Below are positions 37,392 to 46,550 of a stretch of 64,000 bases of DNA, piece by piece. Location: contig NZ_LWHQ01000027.1 of assembly GCF_001653715.1 (NCBI RefSeq), positions 138,723 through 202,722 on the forward strand. Direction: 5' to 3'. Origin of the DNA: Methylobacterium platani (lineage in GTDB: Bacteria > Pseudomonadota > Alphaproteobacteria > Rhizobiales > Beijerinckiaceae). Numbering within the stretch: the first letter of the stretch is position 1; every line of letters begins with the position of its first letter. The notes under the pieces are model-generated. The model was given only the letters and a program-made list of their open reading frames with translations. It did not search any database and was not told where the DNA came from. A program made the translations under genes and the position numbers.

Positions 37392-40300
37392 ATGCGTTTT
37401 GCCCATTTCTTCGTCGACCGGCCGATCTTCGCCTCGGTGACCTCGATCGTCATCCTGATCATCGGCTACGTCTCGTACATCTCGCTGCCCGTCTCGCAGT
37501 ACCCCGAGATCGTGCCGCCGACCGTGGTGGTGCGCGCCTCCTATCCGGGCGCCAACGCCGAGACGGTGGCGGCCACGATCGCAACGCCGATCGAGCAGGA
37601 GATCAACGGCGTCGACAACATGCTGTACATGTCGTCGCTGTCGACCAACGACGGCAACATGCAGCTGACCGTCACCTTCGCGCTCGGCACCAACCTCGAC
37701 ATCGCCAACGTGCTGGTCCAGAACCGGCTCTCGGTCGCCCAGCCGCGCCTGCCCGGCGACGTGCGCAACCTCGGCGTCACGGTCCGCAAGTCCTCGCCCG
37801 ACCTGATGATGGTCGTGCACGTGCTGTCGCCCGACGGCACCTTCGACCAGAACTACCTCGCCAACTACATCTACCTGCGCCTGCGCGATCCGCTGCTCCG
37901 CCTCAACGGCGTCGGCGACATCACGGTGTTCGGCGGCTCGGAATACGCGTTGCGGCTCTGGCTCGACCCGAACAAGCTCGCCTCCTACCAGCTCTCGACC
38001 ACCGACGTGATCAACGCGCTGCAGGAGCAGAACGTCCAGGTCGCGTCGGGCGCGCTCGGTGCGCCGCCGGCCCCCGCGAGCCAGGCCTTCCAGCTCACCG
38101 TTCAGACGCAAGGCCGGTTCCAGGACCCGAGCGAGTTCCGCAAGGTCATTGTCAAGGCCTCGGACGGGCGCCTGGTGCGGGTCTCCGACATCGCCCGGGT
38201 CGAGCTCGGCCAGAAGGACTACACGACGAAGTCGTTCCTCAACGGCCAGCCGGCGATCGGCATCGGCGTGTTCCAGCGCCCCGGCACCAACGCGCTCGAG
38301 GCGGCCGAGCAGGTCCAGGCGCTGATGAAGACGCTGTCGAAGGACTTCCCGCCCGGCCTCGAGTTCAAGATCGCCTACAACCCGACCGAGTTCATCGCCG
38401 AATCGGTGCACGAGGTCTACAAGACGCTGGCCGAGGCGGTGGTCCTCGTCGTGGTGGTGATCCTGATCTTCCTGCAGAGCTGGCGCACCGCGATCATCCC
38501 GATCATCGCGATCCCGGTCTCGCTGATCGGCACCTTCGCGGTGATGGCGCTGCTCGGCTTCTCGCTCAACAACCTGACGCTGTTCGGCCTCGTGCTCGCC
38601 ATCGGCATCGTCGTCGACGACGCGATCGTGGTGGTCGAGAACGTCGAGCGCAACATGGCCGAGGGGCTCTCGCCCGGCGAGGCGGCCCACAAGACCATGG
38701 ACGAGGTCGGCGGCGCGGTCGTCGCCATCGCGCTGGTGCTGTCGGCGGTGTTCATCCCGACCGCCTTCATCCCGGGCATCTCGGGCCAGTTCTACCGGCA
38801 GTTCGCGCTCACCATCGCGGCCTCGACCATCATCTCGATGTTCAACTCGCTGACGCTGTCGCCGGCGCTCTGCAAGCTCCTGCTCAAACCCCATTCCGAG
38901 CACCACCGGCCGCGCTTCTTCCTCGCCCGCTTCGGATCCTGGGCGGCCAACACCTTCAACCGCGGCTTCGACGCGACGGCGAACGCCTACGCGGCGACGG
39001 TCCGCTTCCTCACCGGGCGGCTGGTGCCGCTGCTCGCGATGCTGCTGCTCTACGCCGGCGTCATCTACGGCGTGCTGCACCTCGTGCGCACCACCCCGAC
39101 CGGCTTCATCCCGCTCCAGGACCAGGGCTACCTGCTGGTGGTGGTGCAGCTGCCGCCGGGCTCGTCGCTCGAGCGCACCACCGCGGTGGTGCAGGAGGTG
39201 TCGCGCCGCTCCCTCGACATCGACGGGGTCGGCAACACGGTCGTCATCGCCGGCTTCGACGGCGCGACCTTCACCAACACCACCAACGGCGCGGTGATGT
39301 TCCTGCCGCTCAAGCCCTTCAAGGAGCGCCTGGAGAAGGGCCTGACGGCGGGCAAGATCCTGCAGACCGTGCTCGCCCGGACCGCGCCGATGCAGGAGGC
39401 CCGGATCATCGCGATCCCGCCGCCGCCGGTGCGGGGCCTGGGCAATGCCGGCGGCTTCAAGCTGCAGGTGCAGAGCCGCGAGGGCTCGGACATCGCCCGG
39501 CTGCTCCAGGTCTCGGGTGATCTCATCGGAGCGGCCAACCGCGATCCCGCGCTCACCCGCGTCTTCACCACCTTCGGCAACGACACGCCGCAGATCTACC
39601 TCGACATCGACCGCACGGTGGCGCGGATGCTGAACGTGCCGCTCGCCAACGTGTTCTCGACGCTGCAGGTCAACCTCGGCGGCGCCTACGTCAACGACTT
39701 CAACACCTTCGGCCGCGTCTACCAGGTCCGGGCCCAGGCCGACGCCAAGTACCGGATGGAGAAGTCGGACATCGAGCGGCTCAAGGTCCGCTCCTCAACC
39801 GGTGCCCTGGTGCCGATGGGGACCTTGGCCAGCATCCGCGACATCTCGGGCCCGCAGATCGTCCAGCGCTACAACCTGTACTACTCGATCCCGGTCCAGG
39901 GCGATTCGCGGCCGGGCATCTCCTCGGGCCAGGCCCTCGACGCGATGGAGAAGCTCGCCCGCCAGACCCTGCCCGACGGCATGAGCTTCGAGTGGACCGA
40001 CATCGCGTTCCAGGAGAAGGCGGTCGGCAACACGGCGATCTACGTCTTCGCGCTCGGCGTGCTGCTGGTCTTCCTGGTGCTCGCCGCGCAGTACGAATCC
40101 TGGGCGCTGCCGCTCTCGATCCTCCTGGTGGTGCCGACCGGCGTGCTCGCGGCGCTCGCGGGCGTGCAGTTCCGGGGGCAGGACAACAACATCCTGACCC
40201 AGATCGGCCTCATCGTGCTCATCGGCCTGGCGGCCAAGAACGCGATCCTGATCGTCGAGTTCGCCCACCAGATCGAGGAGAGCGAGCGCCGCGGGCCGGT

Positions 40301-40580
40301 CGCCGCCGCCGTCGAGGCCTGCCGGCTTCGCCTGCGGCCGATCCTGATGACCGCCTTCGCGTTCATCCTCGGCGTGGTGCCGCTCGCCTTCGCCACCGGC
40401 CCGGGCGCCGAGATGCGCCAGGCGCTCGGCACGGCGGTGCTGTTCGGCATGCTCGGCGCCACGGTGTTCGGCCTGTTCCTGACCCCGGTCTTCTACGTGG
40501 TGATCCGCAACGTCCTGATCCGGATCAACCGCTGGCGCGGGGTCGACGATCACCACGGGGAGCCCGAGCCGGCGCGGTGA
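37392..40580 (+). CDS. RND (HAE1) multidrug efflux permease
   Basis: The 1062-residue inner-membrane pump has 12 membrane helices and two large periplasmic loops. The proton-relay pair lies in GIVVDDAIVVVEN of helix 4, and the N-terminus MRFAHFFVDRPIFA is typical of the MexF/OqxB subgroup. It exports hydrophobic or amphipathic compounds using the proton gradient. No outer-membrane factor gene follows, so a shared TolC-like protein is presumed. A 13-bp hairpin follows the gene. No regulator is next to the operon. Confidence 0.95.
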   Translation: MRFAHFFVDRPIFASVTSIVILIIGYVSYISLPVSQYPEIVPPTVVVRASYPGANAETVAATIATPIEQEINGVDNMLYMSSLSTNDGNMQLTVTFALGTNLDIANVLVQNRLSVAQPRLPGDVRNLGVTVRKSSPDLMMVVHVLSPDGTFDQNYLANYIYLRLRDPLLRLNGVGDITVFGGSEYALRLWLDPNKLASYQLSTTDVINALQEQNVQVASGALGAPPAPASQAFQLTVQTQGRFQDPSEFRKVIVKASDGRLVRVSDIARVELGQKDYTTKSFLNGQPAIGIGVFQRPGTNALEAAEQVQALMKTLSKDFPPGLEFKIAYNPTEFIAESVHEVYKTLAEAVVLVVVVILIFLQSWRTAIIPIIAIPVSLIGTFAVMALLGFSLNNLTLFGLVLAIGIVVDDAIVVVENVERNMAEGLSPGEAAHKTMDEVGGAVVAIALVLSAVFIPTAFIPGISGQFYRQFALTIAASTIISMFNSLTLSPALCKLLLKPHSEHHRPRFFLARFGSWAANTFNRGFDATANAYAATVRFLTGRLVPLLAMLLLYAGVIYGVLHLVRTTPTGFIPLQDQGYLLVVVQLPPGSSLERTTAVVQEVSRRSLDIDGVGNTVVIAGFDGATFTNTTNGAVMFLPLKPFKERLEKGLTAGKILQTVLARTAPMQEARIIAIPPPPVRGLGNAGGFKLQVQSREGSDIARLLQVSGDLIGAANRDPALTRVFTTFGNDTPQIYLDIDRTVARMLNVPLANVFSTLQVNLGGAYVNDFNTFGRVYQVRAQADAKYRMEKSDIERLKVRSSTGALVPMGTLASIRDISGPQIVQRYNLYYSIPVQGDSRPGISSGQALDAMEKLARQTLPDGMSFEWTDIAFQEKAVGNTAIYVFALGVLLVFLVLAAQYESWALPLSILLVVPTGVLAALAGVQFRGQDNNILTQIGLIVLIGLAAKNAILIVEFAHQIEESERRGPVAAAVEACRLRLRPILMTAFAFILGVVPLAFATGPGAEMRQALGTAVLFGMLGATVFGLFLTPVFYVVIRNVLIRINRWRGVDDHHGEPEPAR

Positions 40581-40609
40581 CGACGACCGCGACGGGAGAC
40601 CGCCGATCC

Positions 40610-40641
40610 AGCGCCCCCGGACGATCCCGTCCGGGGGCGCT
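40610..40641 (+). terminator. hairpin terminator of the RND operon
   Basis: A perfect 13-bp stem (40610-40622 with 40629-40641) with a six-base loop lies 30 bases after the pump stop codon. It is not followed by a real T-run, so it may need Rho or act as an mRNA-stabilising hairpin. Confidence 0.65.
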
Positions 40642-40738
40642 CTCGCCTGCGGGGGACGTCGCGGTGCGTCACCGCGGCCCCCGAACCCGCCGCCGGGCTT
40701 GCGCATTGCCGGCCTGATTCGAGCATCGGGAGGCGGGC

Positions 40739-41770
40739 GTGGCGCGGGTGGCGGTGGTGACGGGCGGTACGGCGGGGATCGGTCTGGCGACCGCCCATGC
40801 CTTCGCCAGGGACGGCTGGGCGGTCGGGATCGTCGCGCGCGACCAGGACCGCCTGCGCGATGCGGAGGCGGCGCTTCGCCGGCACGGCGGCGCGGTCATG
40901 GGCATCTCGGCCGACGTGGCGGACGTGGACGCGGTGAACGCCGCCGCCGATCGGTTCGAGGCCGAGCTCGGGCCGGTCGACACCTGGGTCAACAACGCGA
41001 TGTCGTCGATCGTGGCGCCGGTCCCCGAGATCACGCCCGAGGAATGGCGCCGGGTCACCGAGACGACCTATCTCAGCCAGGTCTGGGGCACGCTCGCCGC
41101 GCTCCGCCACATGCGCCGGCGCAACCGCGGCACCATCGTGCAGGTCAGCTCGGGGCTGGGCCTGCGCGCGATGCCGCTGCAGGTGCCCTACTGCGCCGCC
41201 AAGCACGCGGTGACCGGCTTCACCGACGGCCTGCGCTCCGAGCTGCTGCACGAGCGCGTCGATATCGGCCTGACGGTGGTCTACCTGCCGGCGGTGAACA
41301 CGCCGCAATTCGGCTGGGCCCGCACCCGCACGGGCGCCGAGCAGGACATCCCGGCCCCGGTCTTCGACCCCCGGCTCTGCGCCGACGCGATCCTGTTCGC
41401 GGCCCGCAACCGGCGCCGGGACATCTGGGTCGGCCGCTCGACGGTGCAGATGGGGCTGATGCAGGTGGTCTCGCCCGCCCTCTCCGACCGCCTCATGGCC
41501 CGCGGCTGGGACGCGCAGATCGGGCAGGCGGCGCCCGACAAGCCCGGCAACCTGTTCGACCCCGCGCCCGGGCCGGCCGCGATCGACGGACGATTCGCCG
41601 ACAAGACCTCGCCGACCCGCAGCGAGTTCGTCACCGATCGCCAGCGCGACCTCCTCGTCGGCGGGCTCGCGGCCCTCTGCCTCGGCGGGGCGGCGGCACT
41701 GGCTCTCGGCGGGGCCGCGACGCGCCGGCTCGCGCGGCGCCGGCGGCGGATCCTGCCGCGGATCATCTGA
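40739..41770 (+). CDS. SDR oxidoreductase with C-terminal hydrophobic tail
   Basis: The 343-residue classical short-chain dehydrogenase has the cofactor motif TGGTAGIG (9-16), NNA (about 84-86), the serine in VQVSSGLGL and the catalytic YCAAK. Residues about 300-330 form a hydrophobic segment followed by an Arg cluster (RRLARRRRR), suggesting membrane attachment, which is unusual for an SDR. The start is GTG with GGGAGGC just upstream. Substrate unknown. Confidence 0.88.
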   Translation: MARVAVVTGGTAGIGLATAHAFARDGWAVGIVARDQDRLRDAEAALRRHGGAVMGISADVADVDAVNAAADRFEAELGPVDTWVNNAMSSIVAPVPEITPEEWRRVTETTYLSQVWGTLAALRHMRRRNRGTIVQVSSGLGLRAMPLQVPYCAAKHAVTGFTDGLRSELLHERVDIGLTVVYLPAVNTPQFGWARTRTGAEQDIPAPVFDPRLCADAILFAARNRRRDIWVGRSTVQMGLMQVVSPALSDRLMARGWDAQIGQAAPDKPGNLFDPAPGPAAIDGRFADKTSPTRSEFVTDRQRDLLVGGLAALCLGGAAALALGGAATRRLARRRRRILPRII

Positions 41771-41851
41771 CGGACGGACGGGCGCGTCGACGGAGACGGG
41801 CACCCGCCCTATCTCCCGCCGCACCCCTCAGGCTGCCCCGATAGGTCTCGC

Positions 41852-42715
41852 GTGCCCGGTTACCTGCCCTTCGCGGGCGCCCTCAAGCTTCCGAGCTTCG
41901 TCTGCGACAATTGCGGCTTCTGGCAGCGCCACTTCGCGGCGCCGCCGAGCTGCCCGCTCTGCCTCGACGCCCGCCACGTCGTGCCGCAGGACGGCTGGCG
42001 GTTCCGGGACGTCGCGGAGGCGCAGGGCGCGTTCCCGTGCCACTGGGAGGAGGTCGAGCCGGGGGTGTGGAAGTTCTGGAACGAGCCGGTCACCGGCATC
42101 GGGCCGAGCGCCTACCTGATCGTCACGCCCCACGGCAACATGGGCTTCGAGGGCTGCCCGGTCTTCGGCGAGGCGGCCCTCGACCACATCGCGGGCCTGG
42201 GCGGCATGACGATGCTGTCGGCCTCGCATCCCCACAGCTACGGTGCGCTGCCCCAGCTCCAGGACCGCTTCGACCCCGAGCTGTGCCTGCCGGCGGCCGA
42301 CTTCACCTGGAGCGCCGCGCTTCAGGTCTCCTGGCCCTACGACGATGTCCTGGAGCCGCTGCCGGGGCTGACGCTCCACCGCACCGCAGGCCATTTCGAC
42401 GGCCATGCCGTGCTGCACGACGCGGCCCGCGGCATCGTGTTCTGCGGCGACGCGCTGAAGTTCGAGCTGAACCCCGACGACCCGCGCGAGGCGCTGACGA
42501 TCTCGGCCCACAAGGCCTTCGTGCGCGGCGTGCCCCTGACCCACGCCGAGCTGACCCGCTACCGCGAGGTCTTCGCCGCCCTCGATTTCCACCAGACCTG
42601 GACGCCGTTCGAGCAGGCGGCGAATGTCGGACGGCCCGAGGTGCTGGCCCTCATCGACGCGATGCTGGCCGGGCGGCCGCACGCCTATCCGGTGCCGGTC
42701 TCCGAGCTGAGATAG
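41852..42715 (+). CDS. MBL-fold protein with N-terminal zinc ribbon
   Basis: The 287-residue protein begins with two CxxC knuckles (CDNC at about 18-21 and CPLC at about 34-37), a zinc-ribbon. The rest fits a metallo-beta-lactamase fold: the metal loop appears as SHPHSYG, followed by AGHFDGH and VFCGDALKF. The usual HxHxDH is thus HxHxYG: the metal-binding Asp and third His are missing, so hydrolase activity may be lost or altered. The start is GTG at 41852 with a weak Shine-Dalgarno. It is convergent with the ferredoxin-reductase-like gene. Confidence 0.75.
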   Translation: MPGYLPFAGALKLPSFVCDNCGFWQRHFAAPPSCPLCLDARHVVPQDGWRFRDVAEAQGAFPCHWEEVEPGVWKFWNEPVTGIGPSAYLIVTPHGNMGFEGCPVFGEAALDHIAGLGGMTMLSASHPHSYGALPQLQDRFDPELCLPAADFTWSAALQVSWPYDDVLEPLPGLTLHRTAGHFDGHAVLHDAARGIVFCGDALKFELNPDDPREALTISAHKAFVRGVPLTHAELTRYREVFAALDFHQTWTPFEQAANVGRPEVLALIDAMLAGRPHAYPVPVSELR

Positions 42716-42722
42716 GCGGCGC

Positions 42723-43703
42723 TCACAGCCCGAACTGCGCGCCGGTCTCCCCCGGCGTGACGAGGCTGCGGGCACGGCTGCGCGAGGGCAGGAAGGGCAG
42801 GGCGGCGCACGTCGCGCCGACGCTGTCGCACAGCCGCTCGACCGCCCGCACGATGTCCGGCGGGCCGGCGACGTGGACGGTGTCGCTGTCGCGTAAGGTG
42901 GGCAGGTGGGCGGTGACCGGGCCGTGGCGGACGTCGGGCCGGCCGCGCCGGTCGCGGCTGGCCGCCAGCGTGATCTGCTGCACGCCGGTGCCGCGCAGCC
43001 AGTCGAGGCCGGGCCGCATGTAGAGGTCGTCGGCGTCGGCGGCGCCGGCCACCACGACCATCTCGCGGCCGGTCTCGAGGTGGCGCGCCGCCCGGGCGAT
43101 GGCCCAGATCGGGGCGAAGCCGGTCTCGGCCGAGACCAGGATCAGGCGTCCGGGCCCCGGGCGGTAGGGCGTGCCGCCCGCCGGTCCCTTGATCCGCACG
43201 ACGTGGCCGGGCTGCACCGCCTCGCCCAGGGCGGGGCCGAGGGCGCCCTGGTCGCGCCGCAGGTGGAAGACGAGCTCGTTCAGCTCGGTGTTGCCGTCGA
43301 TCCGCTGCGTCGGGCAGTAGGGCCGGGCGGGCAGCCCCGCGAAGGCGACCTCGACGGCCTGACCGGGCGCGACGTCGAGGCCGCGCGAGACCGTGACCAC
43401 CATCTCCACCACGGCGCCGGAGAGCGGCTTGGCCGAGAGCAGGGTGCCGGCGCGCTTGGCGGTCCGCAGGACGGCGAGCGGCGAGGGGGCGGGGCCCGGC
43501 CGGGTCGCGGCTCCGTCGCCGAGGCGGGGCCGGGCGCGGCTGGTGTTGCGCAGGCGCGGCAGCGCCTCCGCCAGAAGGGAATCCTGGACCACGCCGTCGC
43601 GGCCGGCGGCGACGTTGCGGGGCAGGGCGGAGTCGAGGGGCGTGTCGCCGGTCGCCACACGGACGGGCTTGCCGTTGACGACGAGCGAGCAGCGGGGGCT
43701 CAT
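42723..43703 (-). CDS. ferredoxin reductase-like flavoprotein lacking 2Fe-2S cysteines
   Basis: Residues about 95-320 are an FNR-type reductase: FAD motif near RPYCPT, pyrimidine-nucleotide motif in VSAETGFAPIWA, and the C-terminal HVAGPPDIV segment. The first 40 residues look like a plant-type ferredoxin domain (VNGKPVRVATGDTPLDSAL) but the four iron-sulfur cysteines are absent. Related oxygenase reductases use that cluster to pass electrons on; this protein would have to do so from the flavin or through a partner. It ends 8 bases from the convergent MBL-fold gene. Confidence 0.78.
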   Translation of the reverse strand: MSPRCSLVVNGKPVRVATGDTPLDSALPRNVAAGRDGVVQDSLLAEALPRLRNTSRARPRLGDGAATRPGPAPSPLAVLRTAKRAGTLLSAKPLSGAVVEMVVTVSRGLDVAPGQAVEVAFAGLPARPYCPTQRIDGNTELNELVFHLRRDQGALGPALGEAVQPGHVVRIKGPAGGTPYRPGPGRLILVSAETGFAPIWAIARAARHLETGREMVVVAGAADADDLYMRPGLDWLRGTGVQQITLAASRDRRGRPDVRHGPVTAHLPTLRDSDTVHVAGPPDIVRAVERLCDSVGATCAALPFLPSRSRARSLVTPGETGAQFGL

Positions 43704-43768
43704 GGCCGTCTCCGTGCGACTGGGGCGTTCAGGAATGGGTCGGGCGATGCGACGCGGGACGCGCCCTG

Positions 43769-44146
43769 TCAGCGGGGGGCGAAGAGCAGCCGCTCGACCA
43801 GGGAGGCCCAGCGGTCGCGGTCGGCACGCAGGTCCTCCTGCGCGTCCTCGCCCTCGGCCTGCTGGGACGCGAGCGCCGCGACCTGGGCGCGCAGCTCCGC
43901 GGCGGCCTCGCGCTCGGAGCGCAGCACCGCCTTCATCACCTTGTTCTCGGCCTCGAGCTGGGCGACGAGATCCTCGATCTCCTCGACCTCCGCTTCGTCG
44001 GGCGGGGGCAGCCGGTAGGGCCGCGGGCCGAGCCAGCCCGGCGGCAGGAGCAGGCGCCGCACCAGATCGAAATCCGGGCCGGTCCGCTCATTGAGATCCG
44101 AGCCGCTCCGCTCCCGGCCCGAGATGTCAAACGCCGCCTCGCCCAT
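43769..44146 (-). CDS. coiled-coil hypothetical protein
   Basis: I do not recognise a family. The 125-residue product has a proline-rich middle (RRLLLPPGWLGPRPYRLPPP) and a charged heptad-like helix over about 50-110, a likely coiled coil. GGAGAGG lies five bases before the ATG at 44146, favoured over a GTG at 44161. It lies 65 bases upstream of the ferredoxin-reductase-like gene on the same strand. Confidence 0.6.
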   Translation of the reverse strand: MGEAAFDISGRERSGSDLNERTGPDFDLVRRLLLPPGWLGPRPYRLPPPDEAEVEEIEDLVAQLEAENKVMKAVLRSEREAAAELRAQVAALASQQAEGEDAQEDLRADRDRWASLVERLLFAPR

Positions 44147-44366
44147 GCCGCCTCTCCGCACCTCGTGCCGCCCGGTGCGCCCGTACCCCGGGCGCGCCGC
44201 ATCCTGTTACGGCCTGGGCGACGATGCCGCCGTCATGGTTAAGGACCGTTTAAGCGCGACCGTCGCATTCGCGCGATTGACCCGGCGGATGCGGCGACAC
44301 ACTCTCGCCCTAACACCGGATCCGGGCACCGATTCGCCCCGGATTCCGAGATCCACGGAGATCGCG

Positions 44367-44747
44367 ATGCTGGACGGACGACGGGTGCTGATCGTCGAGG
44401 ACGAGGCGCTGGTCGCCCTGGAGCTGACCGAGATCGTCACCGGCTCGAACGCCCACGCCGTCGGCCCGGCCCGCACCAACCGCGAGGCCCTGGCGCTCCT
44501 CGACCTCGAGGAGGTCGACGTCGCGATCCTCGACCTCAACCTCGCCGACGGCGAGGCCACCCCGACGGCCGAGTGCCTGATCGCCAAGGGCGTCCCGGTC
44601 CTGATCTGCACCGGCGGCGTCCTGCCGCGGGCGATGCGGCTGATGTGGCCGGACCTGCCGATGCTGCGAAAGCCCCTGAACCCGGACCGGCTGGTCGAGG
44701 CGCTGGGAGCGCTGTGCGCCGAGCCGGCGGGGGCAGGGCGCGGGTAG
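44367..44747 (+). CDS. single-domain response regulator
   Basis: The 126-residue receiver domain has the acidic pair Glu11-Asp12, phosphoacceptor Asp56 (AILDLNL), Thr82 (ICTGG) and Lys102 (LRKPLN). There is no output domain, so it would act by protein contact or in a phosphorelay, as with CheY-, DivK- or PhyR-linked regulators. No kinase gene is adjacent. The ATG has CGGAG upstream. Confidence 0.9.
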   Translation: MLDGRRVLIVEDEALVALELTEIVTGSNAHAVGPARTNREALALLDLEEVDVAILDLNLADGEATPTAECLIAKGVPVLICTGGVLPRAMRLMWPDLPMLRKPLNPDRLVEALGALCAEPAGAGRG

Positions 44748-44753
44748 GGCATT

Positions 44754-44785
44754 TCTCGACGAGGCGGATGCCGGTTCGCCGAGAG
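44754..44785. repeat. REP-like hairpin, copy 1
   Basis: TCTCGACGAGGCGGATGCCG followed by TTCGCCGAGA forms a hairpin just after the response-regulator gene. It is an imperfect copy of 44917-44951 in the same orientation. Confidence 0.65.
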
Positions 44786-44916
44786 ACGAGGCGACCGGGC
44801 GCGGCGCGAGGCAGGCCGGTGCGCGTGCCGGCGGCCGTTCCCGACCGCGGGACTGCCGGCCGGTCCGACATGCGGGCGAACAGCGGCAGGCCCGGAGCCG
44901 GCCGCGTTCTCGCGTA

Positions 44917-44951
44917 TTCTCCGACGAAGCGGATACCGGTTCGTCGGAGAA
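44917..44951. repeat. REP-like hairpin, copy 2
   Basis: A perfect 12-bp stem (44917-44928 with 44940-44951) with the loop GCGGATACCGG. It lies between the response-regulator gene and the convergent RTX gene and could end both transcripts. The rest of 44748-45026 shows no gene. Confidence 0.75.
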
Positions 44952-45026
44952 AATCTGGCCTAGCCAAAGGCTCAGAGCAGTGTCCGATGACAAAACGGTC
45001 GGGCGCCGCCCCGGTTCGACGACGGA

Positions 45027-46550
45027 TCAGGCAATCGTGTCGGTCGCCAGGAAGACCGTCGAGGCCTGGAGCTGGGCGACGCTCGCGCCCTGCGCGTAGA
45101 TGGTGTGCTGGTTGCCGACGTTGATCAGCGCGCCGCCGTCGTAGGCCTGGAAGCTGACATCCGCCTGCACCGAGCTCGACAGGTAGACGGCGTCGCCGGC
45201 GCCCAGATCGGTGATGACGTCGTAGAGCCCGTCGTAGAGGTCGCTGCGGTTGAAGATGAAGTTGTCGAAGCCGCCGCCGCCGGTGATCAGATCGATGCCG
45301 GAGCCGCCGATCAGGTTGTCGGCCTGCCCTCCGCCGACGAGGGTGTCGTTGCCCGAGCCGCCGAACAGCCCAGCGCCCTGGTTGGCTCCGGCCGACAGGA
45401 CGTCGTTGCCGGCCCCGCCCACCGCGTACGAGAAGCCGCCGGTTCCGTCGCCGGCCACGATGGTGTCGTTCCCCTCGCCGCCGTCGATGTTGTTGCTGCC
45501 GGCGCCGCCGCTGATGGTGTCGTTGCCGCCCTGGCCGAAGAGGACGTCGTTTCCTTCGTCGCCCGCGATGACGTCGCCGGCCGAGCCGCCCACGATCAGG
45601 TCGTTGCCGGCCCCGCCATTCAGGACCTGCGCCGCCTCGGCCGTGTTGTAGCCGATGGTGTCGTCGCCGCTGCCGCCGAAGACGGTGTCCGATCCCTCGC
45701 CGAGTGCGCCCTGGATCAGGTCGTTGCCGCCGCCGCCGTAGATCAGGTCGTTGCCCAGACCGCCGCGGATGTAGTCGGCACCGTCGGTGGCGAGCTCGCC
45801 GTCCTGGTCCCCGTAGATCACGTCGTTGCCCGAACTCGCCGCGATGCTGTCGTCGCCGCCGCCGAGGACGAAGGTGGAGCCGGTCGTGCTCGGCACGTAG
45901 TAGACGTTGTCGTTGCCGAGGCCGGCGAAGACGACGTCGTGCCCGGTCTCGCCGGGATTCGCGGTATTGCTGTAGATGGTATCGTTGCCGTCGCCGGCCG
46001 AGATCACGTCCTGCGCCGCCGACCCCAGGATCGTGTCGGCGCCGGCATTGCCGGCGACCGTGACGCCGTCCGCGAAGATCGCCGTGTTGAGGCCCGGGGT
46101 GGCGTCCAGGGTCAGGTTCGTCACGGCCTGATTCTGCGGTGCCGCGCCGACCAGCAACTCGACGACGCCGATGGCGAGGCCGGTCACCAGGCCGAGGACG
46201 CCGCCGCCCGATGCAGTGCCGAAGTTCACGCTGCGGGGCTGGATGTCCGCCGCGGCCAGGACCTGGGCCCCGTTGCTGACTTCAATCCGGCTATACGTGC
46301 CGCTGGCGCTGACAGTACCGGTCAAGACGCCATTGTTGAAATCGACCTGCCAGTTGCCGATGTAGCGGTATGTCAATCCCCCGGATTGAAACTCGAAGGC
46401 CGAGAACCGGGTCTGCGATTGACCGAGCAGTAGGCTCCCCGTCTGGCCGGTTTGACCCGTGAATTGCTCTCCCGTCGCTTGTCCGAGATTGTTCACGAAG
46501 AAGGTCGCGGTGTTGAAACCCGAACCGGTGCCGATGACGACGGACGACAT
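45027..46550 (-). CDS. RTX calcium-binding repeat protein
   Basis: The 507-residue protein has an unidentified N-terminal part (about 1-165) and then more than a dozen RTX nonapeptides of the GGxGxDxUx form (GGLGNDLIY, GGAGNDLIV, GGEGNDTIV and others) to about residue 430. The last 75 residues contain FIFNRSDLYDG, a typical RTX C-terminal secretion region. Such proteins leave the cell by type I secretion and fold on binding calcium outside. No ABC/HlyD genes are near. Start at 46550 follows GGAG; an upstream frame start at 46580 is less likely. Confidence 0.9.
   Translation of the reverse strand: MSSVVIGTGSGFNTATFFVNNLGQATGEQFTGQTGQTGSLLLGQSQTRFSAFEFQSGGLTYRYIGNWQVDFNNGVLTGTVSASGTYSRIEVSNGAQVLAAADIQPRSVNFGTASGGGVLGLVTGLAIGVVELLVGAAPQNQAVTNLTLDATPGLNTAIFADGVTVAGNAGADTILGSAAQDVISAGDGNDTIYSNTANPGETGHDVVFAGLGNDNVYYVPSTTGSTFVLGGGDDSIAASSGNDVIYGDQDGELATDGADYIRGGLGNDLIYGGGGNDLIQGALGEGSDTVFGGSGDDTIGYNTAEAAQVLNGGAGNDLIVGGSAGDVIAGDEGNDVLFGQGGNDTISGGAGSNNIDGGEGNDTIVAGDGTGGFSYAVGGAGNDVLSAGANQGAGLFGGSGNDTLVGGGQADNLIGGSGIDLITGGGGFDNFIFNRSDLYDGLYDVITDLGAGDAVYLSSSVQADVSFQAYDGGALINVGNQHTIYAQGASVAQLQASTVFLATDTIA

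Noticed and set aside
44748..45026. Possible small gene or RNA between the response regulator and RTX genes
   Set aside because: Only two hairpin repeats and no coding frame with a start signal were seen.
45100..46050. Regularly spaced repeats that might look like a CRISPR array
   Set aside because: They are degenerate RTX nonapeptide codons in an open reading frame; there are no unique spacers of constant length.
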